A stretch of DNA of 64,000 nt from contig NZ_RAQH01000009.1 of assembly GCF_003610695.1 (NCBI RefSeq), forward strand, positions 1 to 64,000. The letters are read 5' to 3'. The notes below the pieces were generated by a model. It was not told the DNA's origin, made no database searches, and saw nothing but the letters and a program-made list of their open reading frames with translations. Position 1 is the first letter of the stretch; each line of letters starts with the position of its first letter. Shown here in pieces: positions 8,308 through 16,328 of the stretch. Origin of the DNA: Epilithonimonas arachidiradicis (GTDB lineage Bacteria; Bacteroidota; Bacteroidia; Flavobacteriales; Weeksellaceae). Position numbers and translations under genes: made by a program.

Positions 8308-8679
8308 ATGGAGACTATAAAATCAGAAGAATTAAAAAATATAGCTAACCTTTGGTTCAAAGCTTTCAATGAACATAATTTGGAAAGTTTGCTTGAACTT
8401 TATGATGATTCGGCGGAACATTACAGTCCGAAACTTAAAATCAGAGAGCCGGAAACGAATGGTTTGATAAAAGGTAAAAATGCTTTGAGAACTTGGTGGA
8501 AAGATTGCTTCAAAAGGCTTCCGACTTTGCAGTATGAAGTTAATAGACTGACGGCAGATTCCGAGCAAGTTTTTATGGAATATACCAGAAAGGTGGAAGG
8601 CGAGGAAGATATGAAAGTAGGCGAGATTCTTGAAATCAAAGACGGAAAAATTATTTTTTCCAGAGTCTATCACAGCTGA
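8308..8679 (+). CDS. NTF2-like (SnoaL-type) protein
   Basis: A 123-residue cone-fold protein. ANLWFKAFNEHNLESLLELYDDSAEHY is the typical first helix pair of SnoaL/NTF2-like polyketide cyclase and ketosteroid-isomerase-like proteins. The later GKNALRTWW and KVGEILEIKDGKIIFSRVYH match the beta sheet. The role is not predictable from sequence. ATG 8308 is preferred over the in-frame ATG at 8263 because the domain starts there. Flanked on both sides by copies of a 25-bp intergenic repeat. Confidence 0.8.
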   Translation: METIKSEELKNIANLWFKAFNEHNLESLLELYDDSAEHYSPKLKIREPETNGLIKGKNALRTWWKDCFKRLPTLQYEVNRLTADSEQVFMEYTRKVEGEEDMKVGEILEIKDGKIIFSRVYHS

Positions 8680-8692
8680 AAATAATTAAAAA

Positions 8693-8717
8693 GGTTTCGA
8701 GAACATCAGCATGACAA
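8693..8717 (+). repeat. 25-bp dispersed intergenic repeat, copy 2
   Basis: Begins GGTTTCGAGAACATCAGC and ends ATGACAA; 22 of 25 bases match copy 1 at 8205. It is followed by a tract of short near-repeats of TATCA/TATCATT running up to the next start codon. Confidence 0.55.
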
Positions 8718-8757
8718 GAATTTAATATTATCAACTATCAATTATCATTTATCATTT

Positions 8758-9282
8758 ATGAACATTCAACCTACCTTAGAGAACGACTTTGTAAGATTAG
8801 TTCCATTAGAAGAGGATGATTTTGAGCAATTGTTTTCAGTGGCTTCTGATCCGAAGATTTGGGAACAACATCCTAATAAAGACCGATACAAAAAAGAGGT
8901 TTTTCAAAACTTCTTTCAAGGCGCAATGGAAAGTCACGGTGCTTTTAAAATCGTAGAGAAAAATACGGGGGAAATTGCCGGAAGTACAAGATTCTATGAT
9001 TATAATCCGGAAGATCATTCGATATTCATTGGTTATACATTTTATGCGACCAAATTCTGGGGTTCCAAACTGAATCCACAAGTCAAAAAACTGATGCTGG
9101 ATTATATTTTCCAATTTGTAGATAAAGTTAAATTCCATGTGGGGAAACATAATATCCGTTCTCAGAAAGCAATGGAAAAATTAGGTGCAAAGAAAGTAGA
9201 TGAAGTTAATGTAGCTTACTTTGGCGAACCAGAACGATTGAATGTCGTTTTTGAAATTACAAAAGAAAATTATCTGATATGA
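8758..9282 (+). CDS. GNAT-family N-acetyltransferase (RimJ/RimL type)
   Basis: A 174-residue acetyltransferase. The RimJ-like N terminus (VRLVPLEEDDFEQLF) leads to GEIAGSTRFYDY and IFIGYTFYATKFWGSKLN, where the acetyl-CoA pocket lies, and then NIRSQKAMEKLGAKK near the C terminus. Members acetylate small molecules or protein N termini; substrate unknown. The stop overlaps the following cupin ATG by 4 bp (ATGA), so the two are translationally coupled. The start codon is preceded by AT-rich near-repeats of TCATTTAT instead of a purine-rich ribosome site. Confidence 0.85.
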   Translation: MNIQPTLENDFVRLVPLEEDDFEQLFSVASDPKIWEQHPNKDRYKKEVFQNFFQGAMESHGAFKIVEKNTGEIAGSTRFYDYNPEDHSIFIGYTFYATKFWGSKLNPQVKKLMLDYIFQFVDKVKFHVGKHNIRSQKAMEKLGAKKVDEVNVAYFGEPERLNVVFEITKENYLI

Positions 9283-9638
9283 AAAAGTACAGAATCCAGG
9301 CAAACCCTTTTGTTGTGCCGACGACAGATGGGAAATTAATCGAAGAACATTGGGGCAATTCTACCAGAAACTCAGAGATTTCTATTGCACATATGGTTGC
9401 GCCACCTAACTGGAGCGAACCGCATCAGACACCGGAGTTTGATGAGTTTACATTGATCATTTCTGGTAAGAAACATTTTGAGATTGACGGCGATTCTGTT
9501 ATTCTGGAAAAAGGACAAAGTATTCTGATAGAAAAAGGCGCCAGGGTCCGTTATTCTAATCCATTTAACGATCCTTGTGAGTATATTGCAATTTGCCTGC
9601 CTGCTTTTTCTATGGATTTGGTAAACAGAGAGGAGTAA
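9279..9638 (+). CDS. Cupin-domain protein
   Basis: A 119-residue single-domain cupin. Residues 20-110 contain the two cupin boxes: PHQTPEFDEFTLIISGKKHFEIDG (metal histidine and glutamates) and NPFNDPCEYIAICLPAFS. Possibly a metal-dependent sugar/amino-acid isomerase or a sensing protein. Overlaps the upstream GNAT by 4 bp, suggesting the two act together on one small-molecule substrate. Confidence 0.8.
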   Translation: MKKYRIQANPFVVPTTDGKLIEEHWGNSTRNSEISIAHMVAPPNWSEPHQTPEFDEFTLIISGKKHFEIDGDSVILEKGQSILIEKGARVRYSNPFNDPCEYIAICLPAFSMDLVNREE

Positions 9639-9715
9639 TATCGTTAGCAAAAACTCTAATATTATTTTATGGATTAAATAAAAATAATTTTTTTGATGTT
9701 TTTGTGAGAATATTG

Positions 9716-9723
9716 TATTTTTG
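9716..9723 (+). promoter_or_regulatory. Promoter -7 element (TATTTTTG)
   Basis: TATTTTTG matches TAnnTTTG. A TTTG at 9692-9695 lies 20 bp upstream as a -33 candidate. It drives the TPR/AraC regulator with a leader of about 50 nt. Confidence 0.5.
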
Positions 9724-9776
9724 AGAGGGTTTTGGTTGGTAAGCTGAGCTCATTTTCAAAATAAAACGATAGTTCT

Positions 9777-11429
9777 ATGAAAAAGTCGCTCTATTTATTT
9801 CTTATTCTTTTTTCTTTTTATACTGTTTCCTATTCTCAAGCCACCAGGGAAACTCAAATAAACATCATCAATAGTTATGATAGGATCGAGATTGATGATC
9901 AGGAGATTGCCAGCATGGATAAGGTTAAACAGTTAGCTGATCAATCTAAGAAAATAGGCTTTCATCAAGGTGTTTTGAGAGGTTTGACAATGTTGCAAAA
10001 GATTGCCTTGATGAAAAACGATTACATCGAGTCCGGGAAATACAGTGACGAGGCAGAAGTATTAGCTGAAAAACTAAAAAATAACTCTGCTCTTAGCGCA
10101 ATCTATTTGTACCGAGGAAAAATCAATATCATTTTGGATAAATTGCCTGAAGCGGAAATGCTTCTAAACAAATCTCTAAAATATGCCTATAAGATAGATA
10201 ACCAAGCCGATAAGCATATCCAACTTTGTCGTATTTATGCCAATTTTGCTGGAATGTATGAAGGAAAGGGTGATTCCAAAAATTGGTACATTTCAACCAA
10301 AAAAAGTCTTAATGCAATAGAAACTACTCCTGCCAGTAATCTTACAGAATATCAGAAATCAAAATATTATTATCTCTATATTTTCGAACTGATGAATATG
10401 GGTAATTACTATGGTTATGCTGTAAACCCACCCAGGCCAGAGCTTGCGGAACCTTATTTTAAAAAGATGATGGCTTTTGAAAAATCGGCACCAGACTATT
10501 TCAAAATACTTGAACTGGAAGCTTATGAATCAATGAGCAGTTTTTATCTTGTGAAGGGAGATTATGAGCAATCGATAGATTATGCCCAAAAACTTCTGAT
10601 AATTGAGAAAACAAAAAGTAATTATCGTGAAAGATTGATGGCATACAGAAATATTAAGGATGCTTTTCGGTTGCTAAAGAATGATGTTAAAGAAAATCAA
10701 TATTTAAGACTATATACTGCGCTCAACGATAGTATCATATTATCTGAGAAAAAAGCAATTGTCAGCCAGTCCAGGGATGAAATTAAAAAAGCTTATGTTA
10801 AAAATGAGCAATCAAAAAAGACACTTTTATGGATTAGCGGAATTGTTATAACTGTTATTGCTTTTGGTTCCTGGTTGCTGGTTCGCAGAAAGAATAGAAC
10901 GCTTCGTAATAATTATCAGCTGATGATAGAAAGGCTTAAGGTCGAATCGAAAGAAGCTGAAGATGCGGCTAATATTACTAATGATATTGAAGATAATGCT
11001 CCAATTGAACCGGATATGACTGATGAATCCGAAGCATCTAACAAAAACCTGATCTCGGCCGAAACAGAAGCGCGAATTCTTAGAAAACTAGCCGCATTTG
11101 AAAAGTCGGAGAAGTTCCTGAGAAAAGATCTGACAGTAGGTTTGCTTTCTTCCCAGTTTAATACCAATTCCAAATACCTGGCAGAGATTATCAAAAATAA
11201 TAAATCTCAAAACTTTAGCAATTATATCAACAATCTAAGGATTAATTACATTGTCCACAAGCTGTACAATGAGCCTAAATATAGAGAGTACAAAATCAGC
11301 TATCTGGCTGAGGAATGTGGCTATGCTTCGCCTCAGGTCTTTGTTTTGGCTTTTAAAAAGATCAATGGTGTTACGCCGTCTTATTTTATCCAGAGTTTGC
11401 AGGAGGATGAAAGCTTACAATACAATTAA
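9777..11429 (+). CDS. Membrane-anchored TPR/AraC-type transcriptional regulator
   Basis: A 550-residue hybrid regulator. A signal peptide (1-20, SYSQ) leads to a periplasmic helical repeat region of TPR type (about 30-330). One membrane helix follows (about 349-369, LLWISGIVITVIAFGSWLLV with positive RRKNR after it). A cytoplasmic linker leads to a C-terminal AraC helix-turn-helix (about 450-540, ISYLAEECGYASPQVFVLAF). This topology would let an envelope signal reach DNA in one chain. It is convergent with the fibre-like protein gene. A decayed paralogous C terminus lies beyond that gene at 13750-13970. Confidence 0.88.
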   Translation: MKKSLYLFLILFSFYTVSYSQATRETQINIINSYDRIEIDDQEIASMDKVKQLADQSKKIGFHQGVLRGLTMLQKIALMKNDYIESGKYSDEAEVLAEKLKNNSALSAIYLYRGKINIILDKLPEAEMLLNKSLKYAYKIDNQADKHIQLCRIYANFAGMYEGKGDSKNWYISTKKSLNAIETTPASNLTEYQKSKYYYLYIFELMNMGNYYGYAVNPPRPELAEPYFKKMMAFEKSAPDYFKILELEAYESMSSFYLVKGDYEQSIDYAQKLLIIEKTKSNYRERLMAYRNIKDAFRLLKNDVKENQYLRLYTALNDSIILSEKKAIVSQSRDEIKKAYVKNEQSKKTLLWISGIVITVIAFGSWLLVRRKNRTLRNNYQLMIERLKVESKEAEDAANITNDIEDNAPIEPDMTDESEASNKNLISAETEARILRKLAAFEKSEKFLRKDLTVGLLSSQFNTNSKYLAEIIKNNKSQNFSNYINNLRINYIVHKLYNEPKYREYKISYLAEECGYASPQVFVLAFKKINGVTPSYFIQSLQEDESLQYN

Positions 11430-11490
11430 CCCTTAGGGAATTGTCGATATCTGTTTTTCTTTTTTTTTATTATTAATTGTGTTTTACTAC

Positions 11491-13413
11491 TTACTGAGCG
11501 ATTTGTGTGATGGTAATCGAACCCAGATTTACATAATTGCTGGCACTAGAGTCAGAATGGTAAAGTAACCTTATTTTGTCTCCCGCATTCAGAGTGCCTG
11601 TCCAGTTGATAGAGTTGCCATTGTCTACTGTGGAACCATTCATATTGGCATTGGTATCTTTCATCAGCAAGGAGTAGCTGCTTCCACCATTGGTGCTTTT
11701 CTGGAGCAGTGCAGATACGAACCAGCTTGTCTGTGCATTGACGTCATGGGAATGAGCACTTTGCATGCTAAAGGAATAGATTCCTCCCATACCGGCAGGT
11801 ACTGTGAATACATTGCTTGCATAGGCGTTATATACATCTATATACTCAGTTGGATAATTGGCGAGGAGCATATTGGCGTTGCCAATATTTTGAGTACCGA
11901 TTGCAGCTGCACTTACTATTATTTTTGATGTTCCTGTTGGAACGCCATTTACATACCCTAAAACACCGTTGGCGTCTGCCACTACAGTTCTGGTTGCAGT
12001 AAAGGTTTGGTCTTGACTGGCAGATGCTGCACCTGCCGGTGTGGTATTGATGGCATTGGTTGTACCGTTTGCGGGAAGATTTCTCAGTCTTGTGATGCCG
12101 TTGTTGTCGAGCTTTTCGGTTGGGCTCACTGTATTTACACCTACATTTCCTGTTGGGGTAATACGCATCTTTTCTTGTCCGGCAGTGTTGCTTCCTGTAC
12201 TGGTGAGAAACTTGACTGGTGTAGGATTGGCAGTATAACTGCTTCCAATATCTAGCGATGTACTACTTCCCTGTGCAAGAATTTGTGCAGCTTGATTTGT
12301 ATCTGTCCACATCCATAACTGGTACGCCCCGCCATTGGAAAGTCCTATCGAAGCTCTTGTCCCACTCCCTGAATCCTGCTGTATCCCTGTGCCTACATCA
12401 TTTGTGAACGTTGTTTTCTGTGTATTAGTAAATGTTAGTGTTCTACCTGCTTGTGTGAGCGTACGGTTGCTAGTGAGAGTACCGTTAGCATTATAGATAT
12501 TAACAGGCGCTGCAGGTAATCCTGCTACAGTTCCCAAAACGCCGTTAGCATCAGCAACAACAGTCCTGGTTGCTGTAAAAGTCTGATCTTGTGCAGCAGA
12601 CATATCGCCATCAGGTGTGGTATTAATGGCATTGGTTGCCCCGTTTGTAGGAAGGTTTCTCAGTCTTGTAATGCCGGCGTTATCAAATCGTTCTGTCGGA
12701 TCCTGAGTATCCACGCCAACATTTCCTTCTCCTGTGACACGCATTCTCTCTATGCTGGTGGTATTGCCGCCAGGGCTTGTACTCAGTGTTATCGGAGCAG
12801 AATCATTAGTATAATGAGTAGCTAAACCAAGCCCGGTAGAGCCATTGGAAGCTGTGATTTCGGAACCAGAATTCCATTGTTGTATCCATAGGTTAGCACT
12901 TCCATTATGGAATCCCATAGCAGCATCGATAGAAGTATCAGTAGCCTCCTGATGGATTCTTCCGTCTATATCCCAAAAGGTTTTTCGGGCTGTTCCTACA
13001 AAATTCAGAGTTTTCCCATTCAATGTTAATGTACGGGCATTTCCGGGGCCGATAAGTGAACCGTCGGAGTTGTAGATACTGGTATCATTTGCCAAACCTG
13101 ATCCGGTGCTGACCCATTTGGTTCCATTAAAATAGTAGTAACCTGCAGTGGTCACATCAACTGTCTGTCCTGCCGGCGCTGAGTCTGCTACAGTTACATA
13201 TACTAATGTACCGGTCTGGTCCGTAGTATAGGTTTTGGCTCTCAACTGGTCGCCTGTTAGTCTGGGTGCGGTGATGCCATCCAGTGATGTGTTATCCGTA
13301 GCTTTACCTATGACGTCCAAAGTTGATTTTGGCGTATCTGTATTAATGCCCACTTGTGAAAATACAAAGCCCGACACAAGCAAGGCTCCTAAAAGAATAA
13401 TGTGTTTTTTCAT
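11491..13413 (-). CDS. Exported repeat protein, fibre/adhesin-like
   Basis: A 640-residue protein with a signal peptide (about 1-19, VFSQ) followed by the VGINTDTPKSTLDVIGKA opening seen in many Flavobacterial tail-fibre-like surface proteins. It has two long internal repeats (about residues 233-300 and 420-490), each with ITRLRNLP, INTTP and DQTFTATRTVVADANGVLG. The C-terminal ~150 residues look like a beta-rich, C1q/jelly-roll-like head (SLQSAHSHDVNAQTSW-type pattern, ending ITITQIAQ). No T9SS YPNP tail is present. Probably a surface or secreted fibre protein; the partner regulator may be the convergent TPR/AraC gene. Confidence 0.7.
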   Translation of the reverse strand: MKKHIILLGALLVSGFVFSQVGINTDTPKSTLDVIGKATDNTSLDGITAPRLTGDQLRAKTYTTDQTGTLVYVTVADSAPAGQTVDVTTAGYYYFNGTKWVSTGSGLANDTSIYNSDGSLIGPGNARTLTLNGKTLNFVGTARKTFWDIDGRIHQEATDTSIDAAMGFHNGSANLWIQQWNSGSEITASNGSTGLGLATHYTNDSAPITLSTSPGGNTTSIERMRVTGEGNVGVDTQDPTERFDNAGITRLRNLPTNGATNAINTTPDGDMSAAQDQTFTATRTVVADANGVLGTVAGLPAAPVNIYNANGTLTSNRTLTQAGRTLTFTNTQKTTFTNDVGTGIQQDSGSGTRASIGLSNGGAYQLWMWTDTNQAAQILAQGSSTSLDIGSSYTANPTPVKFLTSTGSNTAGQEKMRITPTGNVGVNTVSPTEKLDNNGITRLRNLPANGTTNAINTTPAGAASASQDQTFTATRTVVADANGVLGYVNGVPTGTSKIIVSAAAIGTQNIGNANMLLANYPTEYIDVYNAYASNVFTVPAGMGGIYSFSMQSAHSHDVNAQTSWFVSALLQKSTNGGSSYSLLMKDTNANMNGSTVDNGNSINWTGTLNAGDKIRLLYHSDSSASNYVNLGSITITQIAQ

Positions 13414-13749
13414 TTGTATAATAAATTAATTATAATTTGGTTTGAATGTCTAAGTAAAAAATCGCCACTAATTCGTGTTAATTTAGTACAAATGCTTTGT
13501 TGCTAAGTAACACTGCATTACTGTCAAACTATATATATTTAATTTGCTTTACGATTAGCTTCTTGTAAAATTATATTGCACTAATGTTTATATATGATCA
13601 TCAATATTTCAATAATTTTACATTATATCTGCTTATAAATGTTAAAATTAAAATTTTTTTTAAAATTAGGTATTAACTTTTAGATAAATGATAAAATGCA
13701 ATCTACAAAAACAACTAATAACAATTGATATATTCTGATTTATAGGAAA
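13414..13749. other. AT-rich non-coding region
   Basis: About 336 bp upstream of the fibre-like gene. Very AT-rich. I see no ORF of interest, no RNA fold and no perfect minus-strand TAnnTTTG. It probably holds the promoter of the fibre-like gene near 13414-13480, but I cannot place it. Confidence 0.4.
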
Positions 13750-13970
13750 TAAGGTTTTATAAGTCAATCCTATTATCAATTATAAATATCTGGCAGATAT
13801 TATAATACGTCTCAACACTTTAATACTATCATAAAGAATACGAGATCATTATCTCGCTGGGGAGCGTGTTTGTGCTTCTCCGCAAATATTTGTACTGGCT
13901 TTTAAAAAAGATCAATGGTATTTACACAGCCTTATTTTTATTCATTGTCTGAAGAAGGATAAAAGCTTTG
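13750..13970 (+). pseudogene. Decayed C-terminal fragment of a TPR/AraC regulator
   Basis: The sequence matches the end of the regulator gene at 9777-11429. One stretch near 13778-13800 reads NYKYLADII where the intact gene has NSKYLAEII. Another at 13847-13910 reads YLAGERVCASPQIFVLAFKK where the intact gene has YLAEECGYASPQVFVLAFKK. After FKK an extra A shifts the frame, and about 50 bp between the two blocks are missing. The DNA after it still follows the intact gene to its last codons (GAAGAAGGATAAAAGC against GAGGATGAAAGC). The boundaries are approximate. Confidence 0.75.
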
Positions 13971-14122
13971 TCTGTTGTCAGATTTGATTTTCTTCGCTGA
14001 GGTTAGTGGATCCAATATGAATCTGTTGACTGTGCTAATAGATGTGTATTATACAAGTCAATAGCCACGTATTGAGAATGTCAATAGGTGGTTGTTTAAA
14101 TATCTCTGCTGAATAGTATGAT
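13971..14122. other. Non-coding spacer after the pseudogene
   Basis: Between the regulator remnant and the DUF4469-type gene. I see no ORF, promoter or hairpin I can support here. Confidence 0.4.
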
Positions 14123-14857
14123 CTATTGTACAGTAAGGTATTTATTAAAAATGATTGTTCTCGGAGATTTCAGAAGGATGCTGTTAGCGGTGTATTGAGT
14201 AGTTACTTGCAATTGATACATACCAGAGGCTAGTTCTGGAGTAATAATGATAAGTTCAGAAGGTTTATTCACGGCGATATCATTGGTGCTGGCTTTGGTT
14301 CGCTCATTAGTAGCAACATTCACAAAGGATATACCGTTGGCAGGATTATCGCCGACAATTTTGATTTTAGTTCCTTGTATTTTAAGGTTACGATTGGGAG
14401 TTAGAAGATGATTGATACTACCACTGTTGATATCTGTGATCTGAGAGATAGAACAGGTTGCATCAGCCATCCCCAGAATATCCACTTCGATGTTCTGGAT
14501 TTGAACTCTTAGTTTTTCACCTTGGTTGAATTGGAATAAAATGCTGTGCCTCTTATTATCGAAGGTTTCTGTAGGACTTGTAAAAACTCCACGTATTTTT
14601 GTGGCAGCGGTAAAATATCCTGTGTTGATAGAGTAGCCGTCACATAACTGGTAGGCCATCTCTTTCAGGAAAAGCTCTATGGTGTATTCCATAGCAGATG
14701 CAGAGATGTCAGCTCCGCCACGGGTGACAGCTATTTCGCAAATCTGTTTTATATTCAGGGATCGCTCGCTTATGGTGCGAGCGATATAATCATTAGAATT
14801 GTCTTTAGTAAGGACATTATCGTAGAGATACGCCCGGATTTTGTGTAGTGATGTCAT
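14123..14857 (-). CDS. HU-like DNA-binding protein with DUF4469-type C terminus
   Basis: A 244-residue protein. Residues 1-120 resemble the Bacteroidetes IHF/HU-like fold: NDYIARTISERSLNIKQICEIAVTRGGADISASAMEYTIELFLKEMAYQL, then GYFTAATKIRGVF. Residues 150-240 fit the DUF4469 beta domain (LTPNRNLKIQGTKIKIVGDNPANGISFVN). Such proteins are common single genes in Bacteroidetes; the DNA-binding role is inferred from fold similarity. The spacer to the next gene on the same strand is only 48 bp, so co-transcription with the DUF3037/HipA pair is possible. Confidence 0.72.
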   Translation of the reverse strand: MTSLHKIRAYLYDNVLTKDNSNDYIARTISERSLNIKQICEIAVTRGGADISASAMEYTIELFLKEMAYQLCDGYSINTGYFTAATKIRGVFTSPTETFDNKRHSILFQFNQGEKLRVQIQNIEVDILGMADATCSISQITDINSGSINHLLTPNRNLKIQGTKIKIVGDNPANGISFVNVATNERTKASTNDIAVNKPSELIIITPELASGMYQLQVTTQYTANSILLKSPRTIIFNKYLTVQ

Positions 14858-14905
14858 TTGTGTGTTTTTGTTGTTTGTTTTTTTATAAATGTGAAGTTTG
14901 ATATC

Positions 14906-15301
14906 CTAAAGTACCAACTCTTCAAACAATCTTTCAAAAGTTTTATCCAGATCCGGAGTAGATCCGGGATGAGGTCTTGAAGTCTGAATAATAGAGCTTT
15001 TGACGGCGGTCAACCATCGGAAACGTTCCGGGATTTCAAGCTGGGCAATGGATCCGGCTGATTTTTCACCTTTAGCGATACTGACAAAAGACTGCAGGTG
15101 TTTCTTTACATCATCATAATCTATTTTCGAATGGATGACGCGGAATTTCTCTTCACAAAGATGAATTTTGACCCGGATGAATTTTTCTCTTTTTGAAAAC
15201 ATAATTAATCCGACATTGAAGAATTCTTCACGTTCAGGCTTCGGAACCAGACGGATTACCGCGTACTCATATAACTTTTGCTCTTGCATTTTTGGCTTCA
15301 T
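14906..15301 (-). CDS. DUF3037-family protein
   Basis: A 131-residue protein matching the DUF3037 pattern: YEYAVIRLVPKPEREEFFNVGLIMFSK at the N terminus and ERFRWLTAVKSSIIQTSRPHPG in the C-terminal half. Function unknown. It overlaps the end of the HipA-like kinase gene by 35 bp (or 23 bp if translation begins at the second methionine, 15289), so the two are made together. The pairing of DUF3037 with a HipA-like kinase recurs in bacteria and suggests the small protein is the kinase's partner or substrate. Confidence 0.82.
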   Translation of the reverse strand: MKPKMQEQKLYEYAVIRLVPKPEREEFFNVGLIMFSKREKFIRVKIHLCEEKFRVIHSKIDYDDVKKHLQSFVSIAKGEKSAGSIAQLEIPERFRWLTAVKSSIIQTSRPHPGSTPDLDKTFERLFEELVL

Positions 15302-16055
15302 TTAAAAAGTTATCAGAATTGTCGCGTCTCAGGATAAGAAAACGGAAATACACATCTTTAATCTCAGTTGGGGTCAAATCCGTATCATTCCAATGCAACC
15401 AATCTTCGGGAATCAGTTCTACGATTTCTCTCAAAACATCATCGGTCAGTATCGTTTTGAATTTTGTATTTACTTCGTCCAGTTCCGAAGCCTGCGGAAG
15501 GAGAACGTGATCTTTGATCATCACAAAAGGGCTCACAGCATTCTTTTCCCAATTGTCCCAGTTGTGGTGAAAATATAAAGAAGCGCCGTTGTCAATAAGC
15601 CACAGTTCCTGGTGCCACATCAGCATATTGGTATTACGGAAAGTCCGATCGATGTTGGTAAGAAACGCATCCAGCCAGACGATTTCAGACGATAGTTGAG
15701 GGTCGATTTTCACCGCGCCCGGATCGTAAGTAATTGCTCCGGAAAGATAATGAAGAGCGAGATTCAGTCCACAGCTGTTTTTCAGTAAATCCTGAATTTC
15801 CTCGTCAGCTTCACTTCTTCCAAAATCCTCGGAAAGATTAGCAAACACCAACTCCGGAATACGGAATCCTAAAACTTGGGAAACTTTGCCTCCGATTAAT
15901 TCAGAGATCAAAGCCTTCACGCCGTGTCCAGCACCCCGGAATTTTAATACATATTTGAAGTCGTCATCCGCCTCTGCCAAAGCAGGCAAAGAACCTCCTT
16001 CTCGTAATGGAAGAATGTAGCGTGTGACATTAACTGTTCTTAAGGATAAGTCCAA
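15267..16055 (-). CDS. HipA-like protein kinase
   Basis: A 262-residue HipA-type Ser/Thr kinase fold lacking the usual N-terminal HipA subdomain. GGSLPALAEADD and YVLKFRGAGHGVKALISELIGG form the nucleotide lobe. The catalytic segment NIDRTFRNTN (residues 134-143, likely Asp136 and Asn141) and the metal-binding DNG (155-157) are intact. It appears to start with TTG at 16055: no ATG is in frame near it and the family begins at LRTVNVTRYILPLREGG. No HipB antitoxin is adjacent; its partner here is DUF3037. Whether this is a toxin is inference only. Confidence 0.8.
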   Translation of the reverse strand: MDLSLRTVNVTRYILPLREGGSLPALAEADDDFKYVLKFRGAGHGVKALISELIGGKVSQVLGFRIPELVFANLSEDFGRSEADEEIQDLLKNSCGLNLALHYLSGAITYDPGAVKIDPQLSSEIVWLDAFLTNIDRTFRNTNMLMWHQELWLIDNGASLYFHHNWDNWEKNAVSPFVMIKDHVLLPQASELDEVNTKFKTILTDDVLREIVELIPEDWLHWNDTDLTPTEIKDVYFRFLILRRDNSDNFLNEAKNARAKVI

Positions 16056-16328
16056 TTTGTAATTTTTTTGTAAAAATAGGGATTTACAAAGGAAATATCT
16101 GTAAAAGTTCTAAAATCTACTATTATGAAATTCGGAATAAAGTGAATCTATTATTAATGTCTAATGGTGTTTTTTGCGTTAAGTATTTTTACGTAATTTT
16201 TATTTAAATGAATAATTTAATTATATTATGTTAAATATTTAATTATATTTGTGAGTAATGTGTTCGGATATGTTGTTATTGTTGAATTTATTTTAAAACT
16301 ACTATGAATAACCTCAAAAATAATATAT
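16056..16328. other. AT-rich divergent intergenic region
   Basis: Contains on the minus side TATTTTTA close to the TTG start of the HipA-like gene (one mismatch to the -7 element), and on the plus side a full TATATTTG at 16244-16251. No ORF or RNA fold was found. Confidence 0.4.
16244..16251 (+). promoter_or_regulatory. Promoter -7 element (TATATTTG)
   Basis: Full match to TAnnTTTG, giving the long T9SS protein a leader of roughly 75 nt. Confidence 0.5.

Noticed and set aside
11746-12255. Plus-strand ORFs opposite the fibre-like gene
   Set aside because: They are antisense to a well-supported repeat protein and lack start signals or recognisable sequence.
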